In this document: positions 28,890-38,245 of the stretch, piece after piece | Layout: each line of letters begins with the position of its first letter | Numbering within the stretch: the stretch's first letter is position 1 | NCBI RefSeq assembly: GCF_004331075.1 | Contig: NZ_SJNX01000001.1 | Location: 372,001 to 436,000 of the forward strand | DNA: 64,000 nt | Source: Acinetobacter brisouioides | GTDB lineage: Bacteria > Pseudomonadota > Gammaproteobacteria > Pseudomonadales > Moraxellaceae | Direction of reading: 5' to 3' | Made by a program: the position numbers and the translations under genes | Notes under the pieces: generated by a model | Told to the model about the DNA's origin: nothing | Databases searched by the model: none | Seen by the model: the letters and a program-made list of their open reading frames with translations, nothing else

Positions 28890-29636
28890 ATGTCTGAATT
28901 ATCAATTGCTTATATTTTTCAAAACCAACAGTTGTTAGTCGACCAAAATCTACAACTTCCAAAAGTTGAGAAATTGGCAAGTGATTTACTTTTTAACTCG
29001 GGAGATCAAGTGATTGCCCGAGACTTAAAAGAAGATGAAGTCATTCCTGAAGGCTTTCAGCTTATCCCGATTCGTCAGTTGATTACCCAATGGTCAATAC
29101 AAGAATTCGAACAGGCTAGCCGTGCTTTACAACTCCTCGAATGGCGCAGAAACCACCGTTTCTGTAGCCACTGTGGGCAAAAAACTGATGCTCATGCGAC
29201 CGAATACTGCATGGTATGCCCAGACTGTGGCTATCATCAGTATCCACGTATCCAGCCTTGCGTTATTACCATCATCACCAAAGGTAGCGACCAGCTTCTA
29301 CTGGCAAAGTCAGTTCGTCAAAAAACCATGTATGGCTTAATTGCAGGTTTTGTTGAAGTGGGTGAAACACTTGAACAGGCGGTAGCACGTGAAACGCTTG
29401 AAGAAGTCGGTGTTCAGGTTAAAAATGTACGCTACTTATCGAGCCAGCCTTGGCCATTTCCAAGCAACCTGATGCTGGCATTTCATGCTGAATATGAGAG
29501 CGGTGAGATACAGTTACAGGAAGAGGAAATTCAGGATGCTCAATTTTTCCATTTTGAACAACTTCCTGAAATTCCACATGAAGGCAGTATTGCTTATCGC
29601 ATGATTATGCATATTACCCAAGGGCAAGCGCTTTAA
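28890..29636 (+). CDS. nudC: NADH pyrophosphatase / RNA-NAD decapping enzyme NudC
   Basis: Nudix hydrolase that splits NADH and removes NAD caps from RNA 5' ends. 248 aa. Residues 85-125 form a four-Cys zinc ribbon (CSHCGQKTDAH ... CMVCPDCGYHQYPR). The Nudix box is GFVEVGETLEQAVARETLEEVGV with the REx2EE core intact, followed by the NudC-type SQPWPFPSNLMLAF motif. ATG follows the TAA of the upstream gene without a gap; its 3' end overlaps the convergent esterase stop by 4 bases. Confidence 0.94.
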   Translation: MSELSIAYIFQNQQLLVDQNLQLPKVEKLASDLLFNSGDQVIARDLKEDEVIPEGFQLIPIRQLITQWSIQEFEQASRALQLLEWRRNHRFCSHCGQKTDAHATEYCMVCPDCGYHQYPRIQPCVITIITKGSDQLLLAKSVRQKTMYGLIAGFVEVGETLEQAVARETLEEVGVQVKNVRYLSSQPWPFPSNLMLAFHAEYESGEIQLQEEEIQDAQFFHFEQLPEIPHEGSIAYRMIMHITQGQAL

Positions 29637-30523
29637 TCTGAATGTGGCGGAAAAATCTGGTTGAGCTGCTCCAAAATTACCTGTTTGGTTTTAAAGTAGC
29701 GGCTAAACCAGCTCGACACCGTTGCAATAATACTAATATGCCCTGTTCGTGGAATCGTGAAGATTTCACTGTGATTACCCACCTCAGTTAAACGACGATG
29801 CATGTCAAAGGTATTGTAATCACCGACTAGATTATCTGCTGCAGCAAGCAGCAAAATATGCCGAATCTGATTGGATTCTACAAAATAATACGGCATGACT
29901 TCTTGATAAGGCACATGAATATCAAATGCAGGCTCTGCATACTGATCGCCTTTATAATCAAAATGATAAGGGCCTGCCACTCCCACAACGGCCTTAATCC
30001 CACCCCGACAAGCCAGATCATAACTTTGCGGATGATACAACGCAGACATGACATTAAAACTGCCTGCTGAATGCCCCATCAACACCAAATTTTCAGTTGA
30101 AATCTGAAACTGGGCTTGTTGTTGATGCAGATAATTCAGCGCCAGCACCAAATCATCAATATAACTGGGGAAAACATGCTGTGGTGCAAGATGATAATTG
30201 ATGATCACAACATCAAAACCTTCCCGAGTAAAACTTTCCGCTAAAAACACATAATCGGCTTTATTGCCATGTGCCCAAGAACCGCCATGCACAAAAACCA
30301 ATAATGGTCGGCTTAAACGTGGTTGTCGGGCGCGATACAGATCTAGGCGCTGCCGTGCCTTTAAGCCATACGCCAGATTGTGTTGTAACTCAAAACTGCG
30401 GCGTGATGTACAACGATTCAAGGTTTGACTTGCCAAATCATAGAAACGAAAATCAGCCAGCTTTTGTTTAGTCTGGCTGACGGTACGCAATAGGCTTTGA
30501 CGCGTTCGGGATGAAATCAACAT
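29633..30523 (-). CDS. alpha/beta hydrolase, carboxylesterase / kynurenine-formamidase-like
   Basis: 296-aa cytoplasmic serine hydrolase. Oxyanion motif HGGSWAHGNK near residue 79 and nucleophile elbow MGHSAGSFN near residue 149 place it with hormone-sensitive-lipase-like esterases and arylformamidases. Asp in LAAADNLVGDYN and His in TGHISII complete a triad. The substrate is not predictable, and there is no kynurenine pathway context nearby. Its stop overlaps nudC by 4 bases; it begins 9 bases after the BON lipoprotein stop, so it is probably the last gene of the yraN-dolP-like transcript. Confidence 0.8.
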   Translation of the reverse strand: MLISSRTRQSLLRTVSQTKQKLADFRFYDLASQTLNRCTSRRSFELQHNLAYGLKARQRLDLYRARQPRLSRPLLVFVHGGSWAHGNKADYVFLAESFTREGFDVVIINYHLAPQHVFPSYIDDLVLALNYLHQQQAQFQISTENLVLMGHSAGSFNVMSALYHPQSYDLACRGGIKAVVGVAGPYHFDYKGDQYAEPAFDIHVPYQEVMPYYFVESNQIRHILLLAAADNLVGDYNTFDMHRRLTEVGNHSEIFTIPRTGHISIIATVSSWFSRYFKTKQVILEQLNQIFPPHSD

Positions 30524-30532
30524 AACTCAGAT

Positions 30533-31201
30533 TTATTGGTCATTATAAGGCGTTGCTGTCGCTGTTGTCGGGGACATGTTATTGGAGTCAACCGCAACAG
30601 GAGTTTGCACACTTGGTTGAACATTGGATGGATCAATATTATCAATCAAGGTTACAATTTTGGTCACATCCCCAACTTGGGATAATACACTGTTTAAGTC
30701 TGCAATTTCACCATTATTCAAACGCCCCATCACATACAGCACACCATTTTCCGTATGCACCAAGACTTTACTGTCTGAAACTACAGGGGCTTTTGCAATC
30801 AATGCACGTGCATTTGCAGTTACAGTAGCATCTTGCAAAATCGTTGAATAACTAATCTGGTTACCCACCGTAATATAATTATGTACCGATTTCACATCAC
30901 TCATGGCTTTGACATTATCTTCAGCCAGTTGTTTTAAATGCTCGTCAGGGACTTGTCCAGTCAGCAAAACACTGCTATGAAAACTTTTGATATTCACACG
31001 CGACTGCTTAAAACGCGCATCTATTTTATATAAATTAATCAATGCAGTACGTTCAATTGATTTATCAATCACGATTTGCCCAAGCGAACGCGAACCGCTT
31101 TGTGTCCCCACAGGGGTTGTTCCCGTTCCTCCTGCAACAAAACTCGCACAACCCGATAAACTTGCAGCACATAATAATGCCAATACAATACGCTTAGACA
31201 C
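30533..31201 (-). CDS. BON-domain outer-membrane lipoprotein (DolP/YraP-like)
   Basis: 222 aa with a lipoprotein signal (MSKRIVLALLCAASLSGC, Cys18). Two BON domains follow (about residues 43-112 and 116-190), the arrangement of DolP, which supports outer-membrane integrity and BAM function in E. coli. A C-terminal Thr/Pro/Val-rich tail of about 30 residues is unstructured. The neighbours yraN and rsmI match the E. coli rsmI-lpoA-yraN-diaA-dolP cluster, although lpoA and diaA are missing here and rsmI is on the other strand; this context supports the DolP assignment. Confidence 0.85.
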   Translation of the reverse strand: MSKRIVLALLCAASLSGCASFVAGGTGTTPVGTQSGSRSLGQIVIDKSIERTALINLYKIDARFKQSRVNIKSFHSSVLLTGQVPDEHLKQLAEDNVKAMSDVKSVHNYITVGNQISYSTILQDATVTANARALIAKAPVVSDSKVLVHTENGVLYVMGRLNNGEIADLNSVLSQVGDVTKIVTLIDNIDPSNVQPSVQTPVAVDSNNMSPTTATATPYNDQ

Positions 31202-31280
31202 TCAGAAAAACTCCTTTGTCACTATTTTCTTCTATCTTTCAATAATCTGCTTCGCAATCTCGATACAGCTTAAAGAACTC

Positions 31281-31682
31281 TCAATCCAAAGTAAATGCAG
31301 CTTCAATCCAGTCCAAATCATAAGTGAGCTGAGAAAAGTCTTGCTGTAGCATTTTTGCAATTTGTTGCTGCACTTGGATACAAATCACATCAAAACGACA
31401 GGCAAAATTTTGATAATCCAGATGGCACTGCAAAAAATGTTCAGCTGTTCGAATAATCTTGCGTTGCTTAGTCAAAGCAATACTTTCATTCGCCGCACCA
31501 AAAACCGTTGATGCGCGTGCTTTGACCTCTACAAAAATCAACTGCTCAGCATTCACCATAATCAAATCAATTTCACCATAACGGCAACAGTAACCTTGTA
31601 CCAGTAGAGTAAACCCTTGTTGTTGCAAATAGTGCTGTGCCAACTGTTCCGCCCAAATTCCAAAAGCATTACTATTTTTCAT
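31281..31682 (-). CDS. YraN family protein (UPF0102), nuclease-like fold
   Basis: 133 aa, soluble. It has the family signature of a restriction-endonuclease-like core: GFTLLVQGYCCRYGEIDLIM, then LIFVEVKAR with Glu-x-Lys. The function is not established; YraN relatives sit beside rsmI and dolP across proteobacteria, as here. Residue ALTKQRKIIRTAEHFL marks the conserved helix. It is transcribed toward dolP with a 79-base gap. Confidence 0.88.
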   Translation of the reverse strand: MKNSNAFGIWAEQLAQHYLQQQGFTLLVQGYCCRYGEIDLIMVNAEQLIFVEVKARASTVFGAANESIALTKQRKIIRTAEHFLQCHLDYQNFACRFDVICIQVQQQIAKMLQQDFSQLTYDLDWIEAAFTLD

Positions 31683-31772
31683 ATCAAATGATTAACTCTA
31701 ATTATACGAAGGACTCAGATACACTGAAAAATCAGGTAAACTAGGCTTTTTAGTTATCGTGTCGGAGAATAT

Positions 31773-32615
31773 ATGAGTGCTCAGTTATTTGTTGTTGCAA
31801 CCCCCATTGGGCACTTAGACGACATGACCTTTCGTGCAATCGAGGTTCTGAAGTCTGTGAGCCTAATTGCTGCCGAAGACACCCGCCAATCCGCACAGTT
31901 ACTCAAACATTTTAATATTGAGACACCGCTCACTGCCTGCCACGATCATAACGAAGCCAATAAAATCCATCAACTCATTGAAAAATTAAAAAACGGGGAA
32001 AATCTTGCCCTGATTAGTGATGCAGGCACACCGCTGATTAGCGACCCAGGTTTTAAATTGGTACGTGCTGTACAAGAACACGGTATTCGGGTCACACCTA
32101 TTCCAGGGGCATGTGCGGCAATTGCAGCACTGAGTGCAGTGGGTTTGCCAAGTGACCGCTTTAGCTTTGAAGGTTTTCTACCGTCAAAGTCTTCGCAACG
32201 CCTCAGCCAGCTCGAAAAACTCAAAGATGAAACTCAAACACTGATTTTCTATGAAGCGCCACATCGTATTTTAGAGTGTGTCAAAGACATGCAAGCTGTA
32301 TTTGGTGCAGATCGTGCAGTAGGCTTTGCCCGAGAAATTACCAAGACTTTTGAAACCATTAAGAAAATGACGCTGGGTGAATTGGTTAAATTTATTGAGC
32401 AAGACCACAATCAGCAAAAAGGTGAAATTGTACTGGTTGTTGGTGGAGCATCCTCTGAAAAAGATCTCAGCCAAGCCAAACTGGACGAATGGCTACAACG
32501 CTTGTTGCAAGATGTCTCTGTTAAAGTCGCAGCACAAATGGTTGCTGACCTCACTGGCATAAAGAAAAAAATTGCCTATCAGCGTGCATTAGAACTGACT
32601 CAACCTCAAGATTAA
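31773..32615 (+). CDS. rsmI: 16S rRNA 2'-O-ribose C1402 methyltransferase RsmI
   Basis: Methylates the ribose of C1402 in the ribosomal P site using SAM. 280 aa of the tetrapyrrole-methylase fold: N-terminal LFVVATPIGHLDDMT, SAM loop LISDAGTPLISDPG (about residues 74-87), GACAAIAALSAVGLPSDRFSFEGFLP, and the C-terminal IKKKIAYQRALEL helix. Divergent from yraN with a 90-base gap that holds both promoters. Confidence 0.95.
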   Translation: MSAQLFVVATPIGHLDDMTFRAIEVLKSVSLIAAEDTRQSAQLLKHFNIETPLTACHDHNEANKIHQLIEKLKNGENLALISDAGTPLISDPGFKLVRAVQEHGIRVTPIPGACAAIAALSAVGLPSDRFSFEGFLPSKSSQRLSQLEKLKDETQTLIFYEAPHRILECVKDMQAVFGADRAVGFAREITKTFETIKKMTLGELVKFIEQDHNQQKGEIVLVVGGASSEKDLSQAKLDEWLQRLLQDVSVKVAAQMVADLTGIKKKIAYQRALELTQPQD

Positions 32616-32622
32616 GCATCTT

Positions 32623-32664
32623 ATGAGCATTCACTCATGAAAACTAAAACAAGTGAATGCTCAT
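32623..32664. repeat. 13-bp perfect inverted repeat at the rsmI / DUF4010 junction
   Basis: ATGAGCATTCACT (32623-32635) and AGTGAATGCTCAT (32652-32664) with a 16-base spacer. The right arm lies in the last codons of the convergent membrane-protein gene. There is no T-run beside the stem, so it is not a textbook Rho-independent terminator; it may protect or stop both 3' ends. Confidence 0.6.
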
Positions 32665-33927
32665 CCAGAGTAATAATACCAAAACCAACATATGTAAGAT
32701 TTGTACAGGTGCAAAAGCCAGCATATATTTAAAGCCGCCAGATAATCCCGCATTTAGGCTTTTGGCAAGGGCATGCATCAACAAACCTGCCATCAATGCA
32801 AATAATAAAACACCACCTTGTGCCGAATCTGGCGTACCTTGCAACACCAATGCAGCGATTGCTGCGTGAATCTCAAAAAATGAAGCCAAGACTGTTCCAG
32901 CGATAAGTCCTGCATGCCCTAATAACAAACCCAACCCATAGACTCCCACCTGAATGAGCGTCAGTACCACTGCAATAAAGCAGGCTTGCTTGAGGCTAAA
33001 CATCCGTGAATTGACAGGATTTTCGTCAACATCATGTTCTTGGCTTTGCCCTCCCCATCGCAACAACCAAAGTGCTGCTAAAACTAAAATAGCTCCCGCA
33101 ATCAAGCTCGGCAACAAAATCAGCTTGAACCAGACCCAGCTACAACTTGCAACGATTAGTAAAAGTTCAATCAGTGTGGATACGCACGAAACCAATGCCG
33201 CAGCTGCATGACGGATAGGATTCGCCTGCCCAGCGCGTACCTGAACCCCAAGACTGGCAATGGTTGCTGTACTCGACACAAAGCCCGATGCCAATGCCGA
33301 TAAAAGCAATGCCTGCTGATTGGAAAATAAGCGCTGCGCAAGATGTGCCAATGCCTGTACTGCCAAAATAAGCACCAGCAACTTCACAATCAGATAAGGG
33401 TTGAGTACAGGCCCCCATAAAGGCTGATTCGGCATAAGCGGCAATGCAATGAGTGCCAAAGCCAAGAGTAATAAGCCATCACGGAGTTCTGTTTCAGTAA
33501 TCCACTGACTGGCAATGCCATGCAAATCTTCTTTTGCCCATAAAATAATGGTTACAGTCACCGAAACGCTCGCCGCAATCGCAATATTCCACCAGCAGAG
33601 TGCCCCAATAAAATAGCTCATGCAAAATGCTAGTTCAGTGGTCACACCATGGTCTTCTTTTTGCACCCAAACCGTATACAATGCCAAACTGCCCACCAGT
33701 ACCGCACCAATTGCACCGATTTCGATACCAAATGCAAAGCACAATACACCAAGCAATGCACTCAGACAAAAAGAGCGTAAACCAGCGAATTCTTGTTTTT
33801 GTTCTTGGAATTGATGTCGTTCACGCTCTAAACCAATCAGTAAACCACAGCCCAACGCAGCAGCCAGTACAGCGATCAGATCTTTGAATTCAACAGTTTC
33901 ATATAATGTATGCAAAGGCAAATTCAT
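32644..33927 (-). CDS. MgtC/SapB plus DUF4010 membrane protein
   Basis: 427-aa integral membrane protein with about 12 hydrophobic segments. The N-terminal third is an MgtC-type domain (AAALGCGLLIGLERERHQ at about residues 19-36, with the conserved charged turn), and the rest is DUF4010 (ASGFVSSTATIASLGVQVRAG about 220). The role is unknown; MgtC relatives inhibit ATP synthase or act in ion balance, but that is not proven for this architecture. Single gene, convergent with rsmI. Confidence 0.82.
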   Translation of the reverse strand: MNLPLHTLYETVEFKDLIAVLAAALGCGLLIGLERERHQFQEQKQEFAGLRSFCLSALLGVLCFAFGIEIGAIGAVLVGSLALYTVWVQKEDHGVTTELAFCMSYFIGALCWWNIAIAASVSVTVTIILWAKEDLHGIASQWITETELRDGLLLLALALIALPLMPNQPLWGPVLNPYLIVKLLVLILAVQALAHLAQRLFSNQQALLLSALASGFVSSTATIASLGVQVRAGQANPIRHAAAALVSCVSTLIELLLIVASCSWVWFKLILLPSLIAGAILVLAALWLLRWGGQSQEHDVDENPVNSRMFSLKQACFIAVVLTLIQVGVYGLGLLLGHAGLIAGTVLASFFEIHAAIAALVLQGTPDSAQGGVLLFALMAGLLMHALAKSLNAGLSGGFKYMLAFAPVQILHMLVLVLLLWMSIHLF

Positions 33928-33993
33928 GGCGTGTCCAAGTTATTTTTATAATGTCACACCCATTATGAAGTATTCTGACAAAAGTTGGGTAAT

Positions 33994-34024
33994 AAAAAAG
34001 CACTAGATACGCTAGTGCTTTTTT
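33994..34024 (-). terminator. terminator of the SutA-like gene
   Basis: A 13-bp perfect stem AAAAAAGCACTAG / CTAGTGCTTTTTT with a 5-base loop, 5 bases past the stop at 34029 on the minus strand. Confidence 0.85.
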
Positions 34025-34028
34025 ATTT

Positions 34029-34280
34029 TTAGTCGTGTGTACCATCATCTGGTGGGACTTCAGTGATTCGCCCACCACGTGCTAGAAATGCAGCAACTTC
34101 ATCTTCCAAAGCTTGGCGCTGTTTTAGTTTGGCCGTAACCGTCAGACTTTCTGCTTCTGCGAGATCTATATCACTGACATTATCTTCAGCAGTACTCGCA
34201 CCTTTTTCAGCAGCTTTTGCTTCATCATCATCGACAACTGCATCATCTGCATCGTCGTAATTATTCATTTCATCCGTCAT
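34029..34280 (-). CDS. small acidic SutA-like RNA-polymerase-associated regulator
   Basis: 83 aa. The first 45 residues are very acidic and likely disordered (DDADDAVVDDDEAKAAE), and the C-terminal half is a short helix ending in a conserved box, KQRQALEDEVAAFLARGG, then RITEVPPD. This matches the layout and C-terminal box of SutA of Pseudomonas aeruginosa (KQKERDALARAMEEFLSRGG), which binds RNA polymerase and adjusts transcription in slow growth. Homology is judged by eye. Single gene with its own terminator. Confidence 0.72.
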   Translation of the reverse strand: MTDEMNNYDDADDAVVDDDEAKAAEKGASTAEDNVSDIDLAEAESLTVTAKLKQRQALEDEVAAFLARGGRITEVPPDDGTHD

Positions 34281-34420
34281 GAGTAACTCCCCAAATTATG
34301 CATTGTGTGAACTATTTTCAGCATTCAACGATTAGGGAGAAATGTATCAATCTATTCCTCAATCGCAAAGAGGGTAAATTAAAAAATTCTCAGTTTTTTA
34401 GACAAAAAACCACCGAGTAG

Positions 34421-35653
34421 TCACACAACTGCATAATGGGTTGATTTTAACGTACTCACACCACTAGCCTGCTGCATAAATAGATCTTTGGCAAATGGAT
34501 AGTTTTGTACTTGTTTCAGACCTAAACTTCTCGCCCAAATCAATAAACTTAACTCAGAACTTTCCAACCAGCCAATTGCTGACATGCTGTGCATCATGGC
34601 TTCATTTTGTCCTTTGCGCAAATGTGCATAGCGGCGCAAGGTTTGCTCATGTGCCCAAACTCCACGTGACAGATCATGCAACAGCACATCACACAGTACC
34701 GCCGCATCCAGACAGCCGATATTCACACCTTGCCCAGCCAATGGATGAATCACATGTGCTGCATCGCCCACCAGTGCCAGACCGGCCTTCACATAATGTT
34801 CGGCTGAACGGGCTTTCAAGGGAAAATGTGCTCGAGCAGTCACATCCACGACCTCACCTAGCATGTGCAAACTTGCCTGATTCAGCAATTGCATAAATGC
34901 AGCATCATCGAGTTTGGCATATTCTTCTGCGTAGTCGTCAGGCAATGTCCAGACAATGGATTGCCAGTAACCCTGCTCTTCAGGCTTCAAACTGCACATT
35001 GGTAAATAGGCTAAAGGGCCTGTCGGCAAGAAAATCTGACGTGCAACATAATTATGTGGCTGCGTGGTTTTAATGGCACAGCTAATCGCAGCTTGACGGT
35101 AATCTAAAATATCCAGCCCGATCATGGCTTGGTCGCGGACAAATGAGTTTGCACCATCAGCACCAATGACCAGTTTGGCTTGTAGCGTACTGCCATCTTG
35201 TAAGGTAATCAGCCAGCCTTGCGGTAACTGTTCCAGACGTGCCACTTTGACCTGTGTACGATAATCCTGAATCGCTTGCTGCATTTTCTGCTGAATCGCC
35301 AGATTCAATACACTCGGCTCAACCATTGAACCAAGCCATTGCTCAGCAATTGGAAAACTTGAACTGGTTTGCCCAAAAGTAATTTCGCCATAGCCATTTT
35401 GGTTCCAGACCTGCATGCCTGTATAAGGCATATGCCGTGCCAGCAACTCCCACACACCAACATGTTCCAGTAAATGCATGGTGGCATGACTCAATGCCAA
35501 CACTCGTGGATTAGGCTCAGCCAGCACTTTTTCTGCATCCAGAATTGGCGCTGCATCTAGCACGATTGCTTGTACCCCGCCTTGTGCCAGCAACAATGCC
35601 GTTAATCCACCGACCAACCCACCACCAATAATCACGACATCATGTTGGCTCAT
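34421..35653 (-). CDS. FAD-dependent ubiquinone hydroxylase, UbiI/VisC type
   Basis: 410-aa flavoprotein monooxygenase of the UbiH/UbiF/UbiI family that hydroxylates a ring carbon of the ubiquinone precursor. FAD dinucleotide motif GGGLVGGLTALLLA at residues 9-22, the DG motif VIGADGANSFVR near 165, and the GD motif LVGDAAHVIHPLAGQGVNIG near 290. Position directly after ubiH, as ubiI (visC) in E. coli, favours C5 hydroxylation; UbiF (C6) cannot be excluded on sequence alone. The ATG overlaps the ubiH stop (ATGA), so translation is coupled. Confidence 0.82.
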   Translation of the reverse strand: MSQHDVVIIGGGLVGGLTALLLAQGGVQAIVLDAAPILDAEKVLAEPNPRVLALSHATMHLLEHVGVWELLARHMPYTGMQVWNQNGYGEITFGQTSSSFPIAEQWLGSMVEPSVLNLAIQQKMQQAIQDYRTQVKVARLEQLPQGWLITLQDGSTLQAKLVIGADGANSFVRDQAMIGLDILDYRQAAISCAIKTTQPHNYVARQIFLPTGPLAYLPMCSLKPEEQGYWQSIVWTLPDDYAEEYAKLDDAAFMQLLNQASLHMLGEVVDVTARAHFPLKARSAEHYVKAGLALVGDAAHVIHPLAGQGVNIGCLDAAVLCDVLLHDLSRGVWAHEQTLRRYAHLRKGQNEAMMHSMSAIGWLESSELSLLIWARSLGLKQVQNYPFAKDLFMQQASGVSTLKSTHYAVV

Positions 35654-36858
35654 GCTTTTAACCCCATAGCATAACTGGCAATCAATGGTTTAACGCCAGG
35701 AATCACATCAAAGGCAATCAGCCCTGCATTACGCAATACTTTAAGTACAGGGTTATTGTTGCTAAAGCCACGTACAACGCTGTCACAGAACTTAATGACA
35801 CGTTGCTGATCCTTTAAACGTGATTGCTCATAGGCCTTGAGCATATCTGCATCACCAATATCATCGGATACCGCCAATTGATGACGAATAAAACGTAGCA
35901 ATACATCAGCATCACGCAGACACAGGTTAAAACCTTGCCCTGCCACAGGATGCAACGTATGTGCAGCATTGCCCATAATGACCACACGTCCAACAGCTTG
36001 CTGATGTGCTAACACTTGCGACAACGGATAACAAAAACGTTTGCCTGTTCTTTCAAAACGTCCCGCGCGATCACCATATGTTTGCTGCAAAGCATCCAGA
36101 AAATGTTGATCATTTTCTTCGCCAAGCCATTCGTGTTCTGTGCCTTTTTTTACAGGCCAAACCACAGAACGGCGATATTCGCCTGGTAAGGGTAACAATG
36201 CTAAAGGACCTAAAGGACTAAAGCGTTCAAATCCAACATGCTGATGCGGTTTTGAAGTCTGTACTGTAGTGACAATCGCAACCTGATCATAATCATGTTC
36301 ATCGACACCCACCCCGAGCGCCTGACGACACAAAGAATCTCGACCATCCGCAGCGATGAGCAGTTTAGTGGTAAATTCTAGTTGCTCAGTACCACGCTGT
36401 GCCTGAATAGTCACTTGCTCTGCATCTTGAGTTAATGCCGTCACTTGCACCCCATCAATCAGTTCAATCAATGGTTGTTGGCGAACTTGTGTCAATAGCA
36501 CTCGCCCAAGCCATGCATTTTCAATGACCTGCCCGAAGCTTTCGACGTTTTCCTGTTCAGCCACCAAACGTGCCTTACCAAAACTGCCTTGCTCGGTAAT
36601 ATGCACCTGCAAAATCGGCGTGGCATGTTGTTGCAGAGCCTCCCACAAACCCAACTGCTGATAAATCTGTACGCTACGACGTGACAAGGCACTATTTCGC
36701 GCGTCAAAACTGGAGTGATATGGAAGATCTTGTCCTTCAATAAACTGAGGATATTGAATCGCTTCGAGCAGTTTGACTGCAATATTGGTTTTTGCCAACA
36801 TCAATGCCAGACTCAAACCCACCATTCCACCACCAACAATAATGACTTGTTGTTGCAT
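35650..36858 (-). CDS. ubiH: 2-octaprenyl-6-methoxyphenol hydroxylase UbiH
   Basis: 402-aa FAD monooxygenase for the C1 hydroxylation of ubiquinone synthesis. GxGxxG-type FAD site IIVGGGMVGLSLALMLA (residues 5-21), DG motif LIAADGRDSLCRQ near 168, GD motif IMGNAAHTLHPVAGQGFNLCLRDAD near 288; note Asn replaces the usual Asp in GNAAHTLHP, as is common in UbiH. It lies 20 bases after pepP, the pepP-ubiH-ubiI order of enterics. Confidence 0.86.
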   Translation of the reverse strand: MQQQVIIVGGGMVGLSLALMLAKTNIAVKLLEAIQYPQFIEGQDLPYHSSFDARNSALSRRSVQIYQQLGLWEALQQHATPILQVHITEQGSFGKARLVAEQENVESFGQVIENAWLGRVLLTQVRQQPLIELIDGVQVTALTQDAEQVTIQAQRGTEQLEFTTKLLIAADGRDSLCRQALGVGVDEHDYDQVAIVTTVQTSKPHQHVGFERFSPLGPLALLPLPGEYRRSVVWPVKKGTEHEWLGEENDQHFLDALQQTYGDRAGRFERTGKRFCYPLSQVLAHQQAVGRVVIMGNAAHTLHPVAGQGFNLCLRDADVLLRFIRHQLAVSDDIGDADMLKAYEQSRLKDQQRVIKFCDSVVRGFSNNNPVLKVLRNAGLIAFDVIPGVKPLIASYAMGLKA

Positions 36859-36877
36859 TTTTGAGTTCCTCTTAGCC

Positions 36878-38200
36878 CTAACGTGCTTCGGCCATTAAAT
36901 GTTCAATATCATCAATATCTTTGACCACATCTGAAGTCAGTACACGTGGTCCTTGCTGAGTCGCCACGACATCATCTTCAATCCGAATACCAATCCCGCG
37001 CCATTTTTCATCGACTGTTTCATCATCTGGAGCAATATAAAGCCCTGGCTCAACCGTCACCACCATGCCCGCTTCATAAGCGCGCCATTCACCTGCTGTT
37101 TTGTATGTACCCACATCATGCACATCCATACCCAACCAGTGACCTGTCCCATGCATGTAAAACTGACGATACGCTTCGGTTTCAAGCAGCTCGTTCAGCT
37201 CACCTTTGAGCAAACCCAAATCCAGCAAGCCTTCAGTGAGAATTTTAGTGGCGATACTATGTGGTTCACGGTAGGCGTGACCAATTTTTACAGCATCAAT
37301 TGCCGCATATTGTGAAGCCAACACCACTTCATACAACGCTTTTTGCTCTGCTGAAAATTTACCGTTGACAGGGAAAGTTCGGGTAATGTCTGAGGCATAA
37401 CATTCATATTCGCAAGCAGCATCAATCAGAACCAAGTCACCATCTTTAAGTGGCTGATTATTTTCCACATAGTGTAAAATACAGCCATTGGCGCCACCAC
37501 CAACAATACTGTTATAAGAGGGTACACAGCCATATTGCCCAAAAATATAATTCAGTTCTGACTCAAGTGCATATTCCATCATGCCAGGGCGAACTTTTTG
37601 CATGGCACGCGTATGCGCTTTTGCACTGATTTTTGATGCAATCTGCATCAGTTCGATTTCCTGCATTGACTTGATCAAACGCATTTCATCAACAATACGA
37701 TCCAGCTGGATCACCTGTGCAGGTGAACCATGCCCCTGACGCTGCTGTGCATCGGCTTTTTTTAACCATTGGCTAACACGTGCATCGAAGTCTGCCTGAT
37801 GTCCGATGCGATAATACAGGTGCTCTTTGTCCAGCAGTTTTTCAATAATTTCTTCATCTAGCAGATCAATTGCATAGGCTTCATCAGCATCATAATCTTC
37901 AATCGCACCATCAATCCCTGCCCGATAACCATTCCAGATTTCAAGCTCGCGATTGCGTTCACGACAAAACAGGCTATAGCTATATTCATCACCCGACTCA
38001 AATGTTTCAATCACGGCTACAGCTTCAGGTTCAGGAAAACCCGTCAGATAAAAGAAACTGCTATCTGCACGAAACTTATAGTCTGCGTCACGATTACGGT
38101 ATGCCACAGGGCTGGTCGCAATAATCGTAATACTGTTCGCTCCCATTTTTTTGGCAAGTTGGGCGCGACGCTGTTGAAAATCAATTTGAGTCAATTTCAT
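36878..38200 (-). CDS. pepP: Xaa-Pro aminopeptidase II PepP
   Basis: Removes an N-terminal residue from peptides with Pro in position two. From ATG 38200 the protein is 440 aa (E. coli 441); the TTG six codons upstream is not needed, and AAGAAG lies 8 bases before the ATG. The N-terminal creatinase-like domain is followed by a pita-bread domain with dimetal ligands: LVLIDAACEYECYASDITRTFPV (two Asp), HGTGHWLGMDVHD (His), VVTVEPGLYI (Glu) and GIRIEDD (Glu). Located between the YgfB-like gene (45 bases upstream) and ubiH. Confidence 0.94.
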   Translation of the reverse strand: MKLTQIDFQQRRAQLAKKMGANSITIIATSPVAYRNRDADYKFRADSSFFYLTGFPEPEAVAVIETFESGDEYSYSLFCRERNRELEIWNGYRAGIDGAIEDYDADEAYAIDLLDEEIIEKLLDKEHLYYRIGHQADFDARVSQWLKKADAQQRQGHGSPAQVIQLDRIVDEMRLIKSMQEIELMQIASKISAKAHTRAMQKVRPGMMEYALESELNYIFGQYGCVPSYNSIVGGGANGCILHYVENNQPLKDGDLVLIDAACEYECYASDITRTFPVNGKFSAEQKALYEVVLASQYAAIDAVKIGHAYREPHSIATKILTEGLLDLGLLKGELNELLETEAYRQFYMHGTGHWLGMDVHDVGTYKTAGEWRAYEAGMVVTVEPGLYIAPDDETVDEKWRGIGIRIEDDVVATQQGPRVLTSDVVKDIDDIEHLMAEAR

Positions 38201-38245
38201 GATGTTCTTCTTTATCAATATAATCAGATGCTACACATCATCCAA

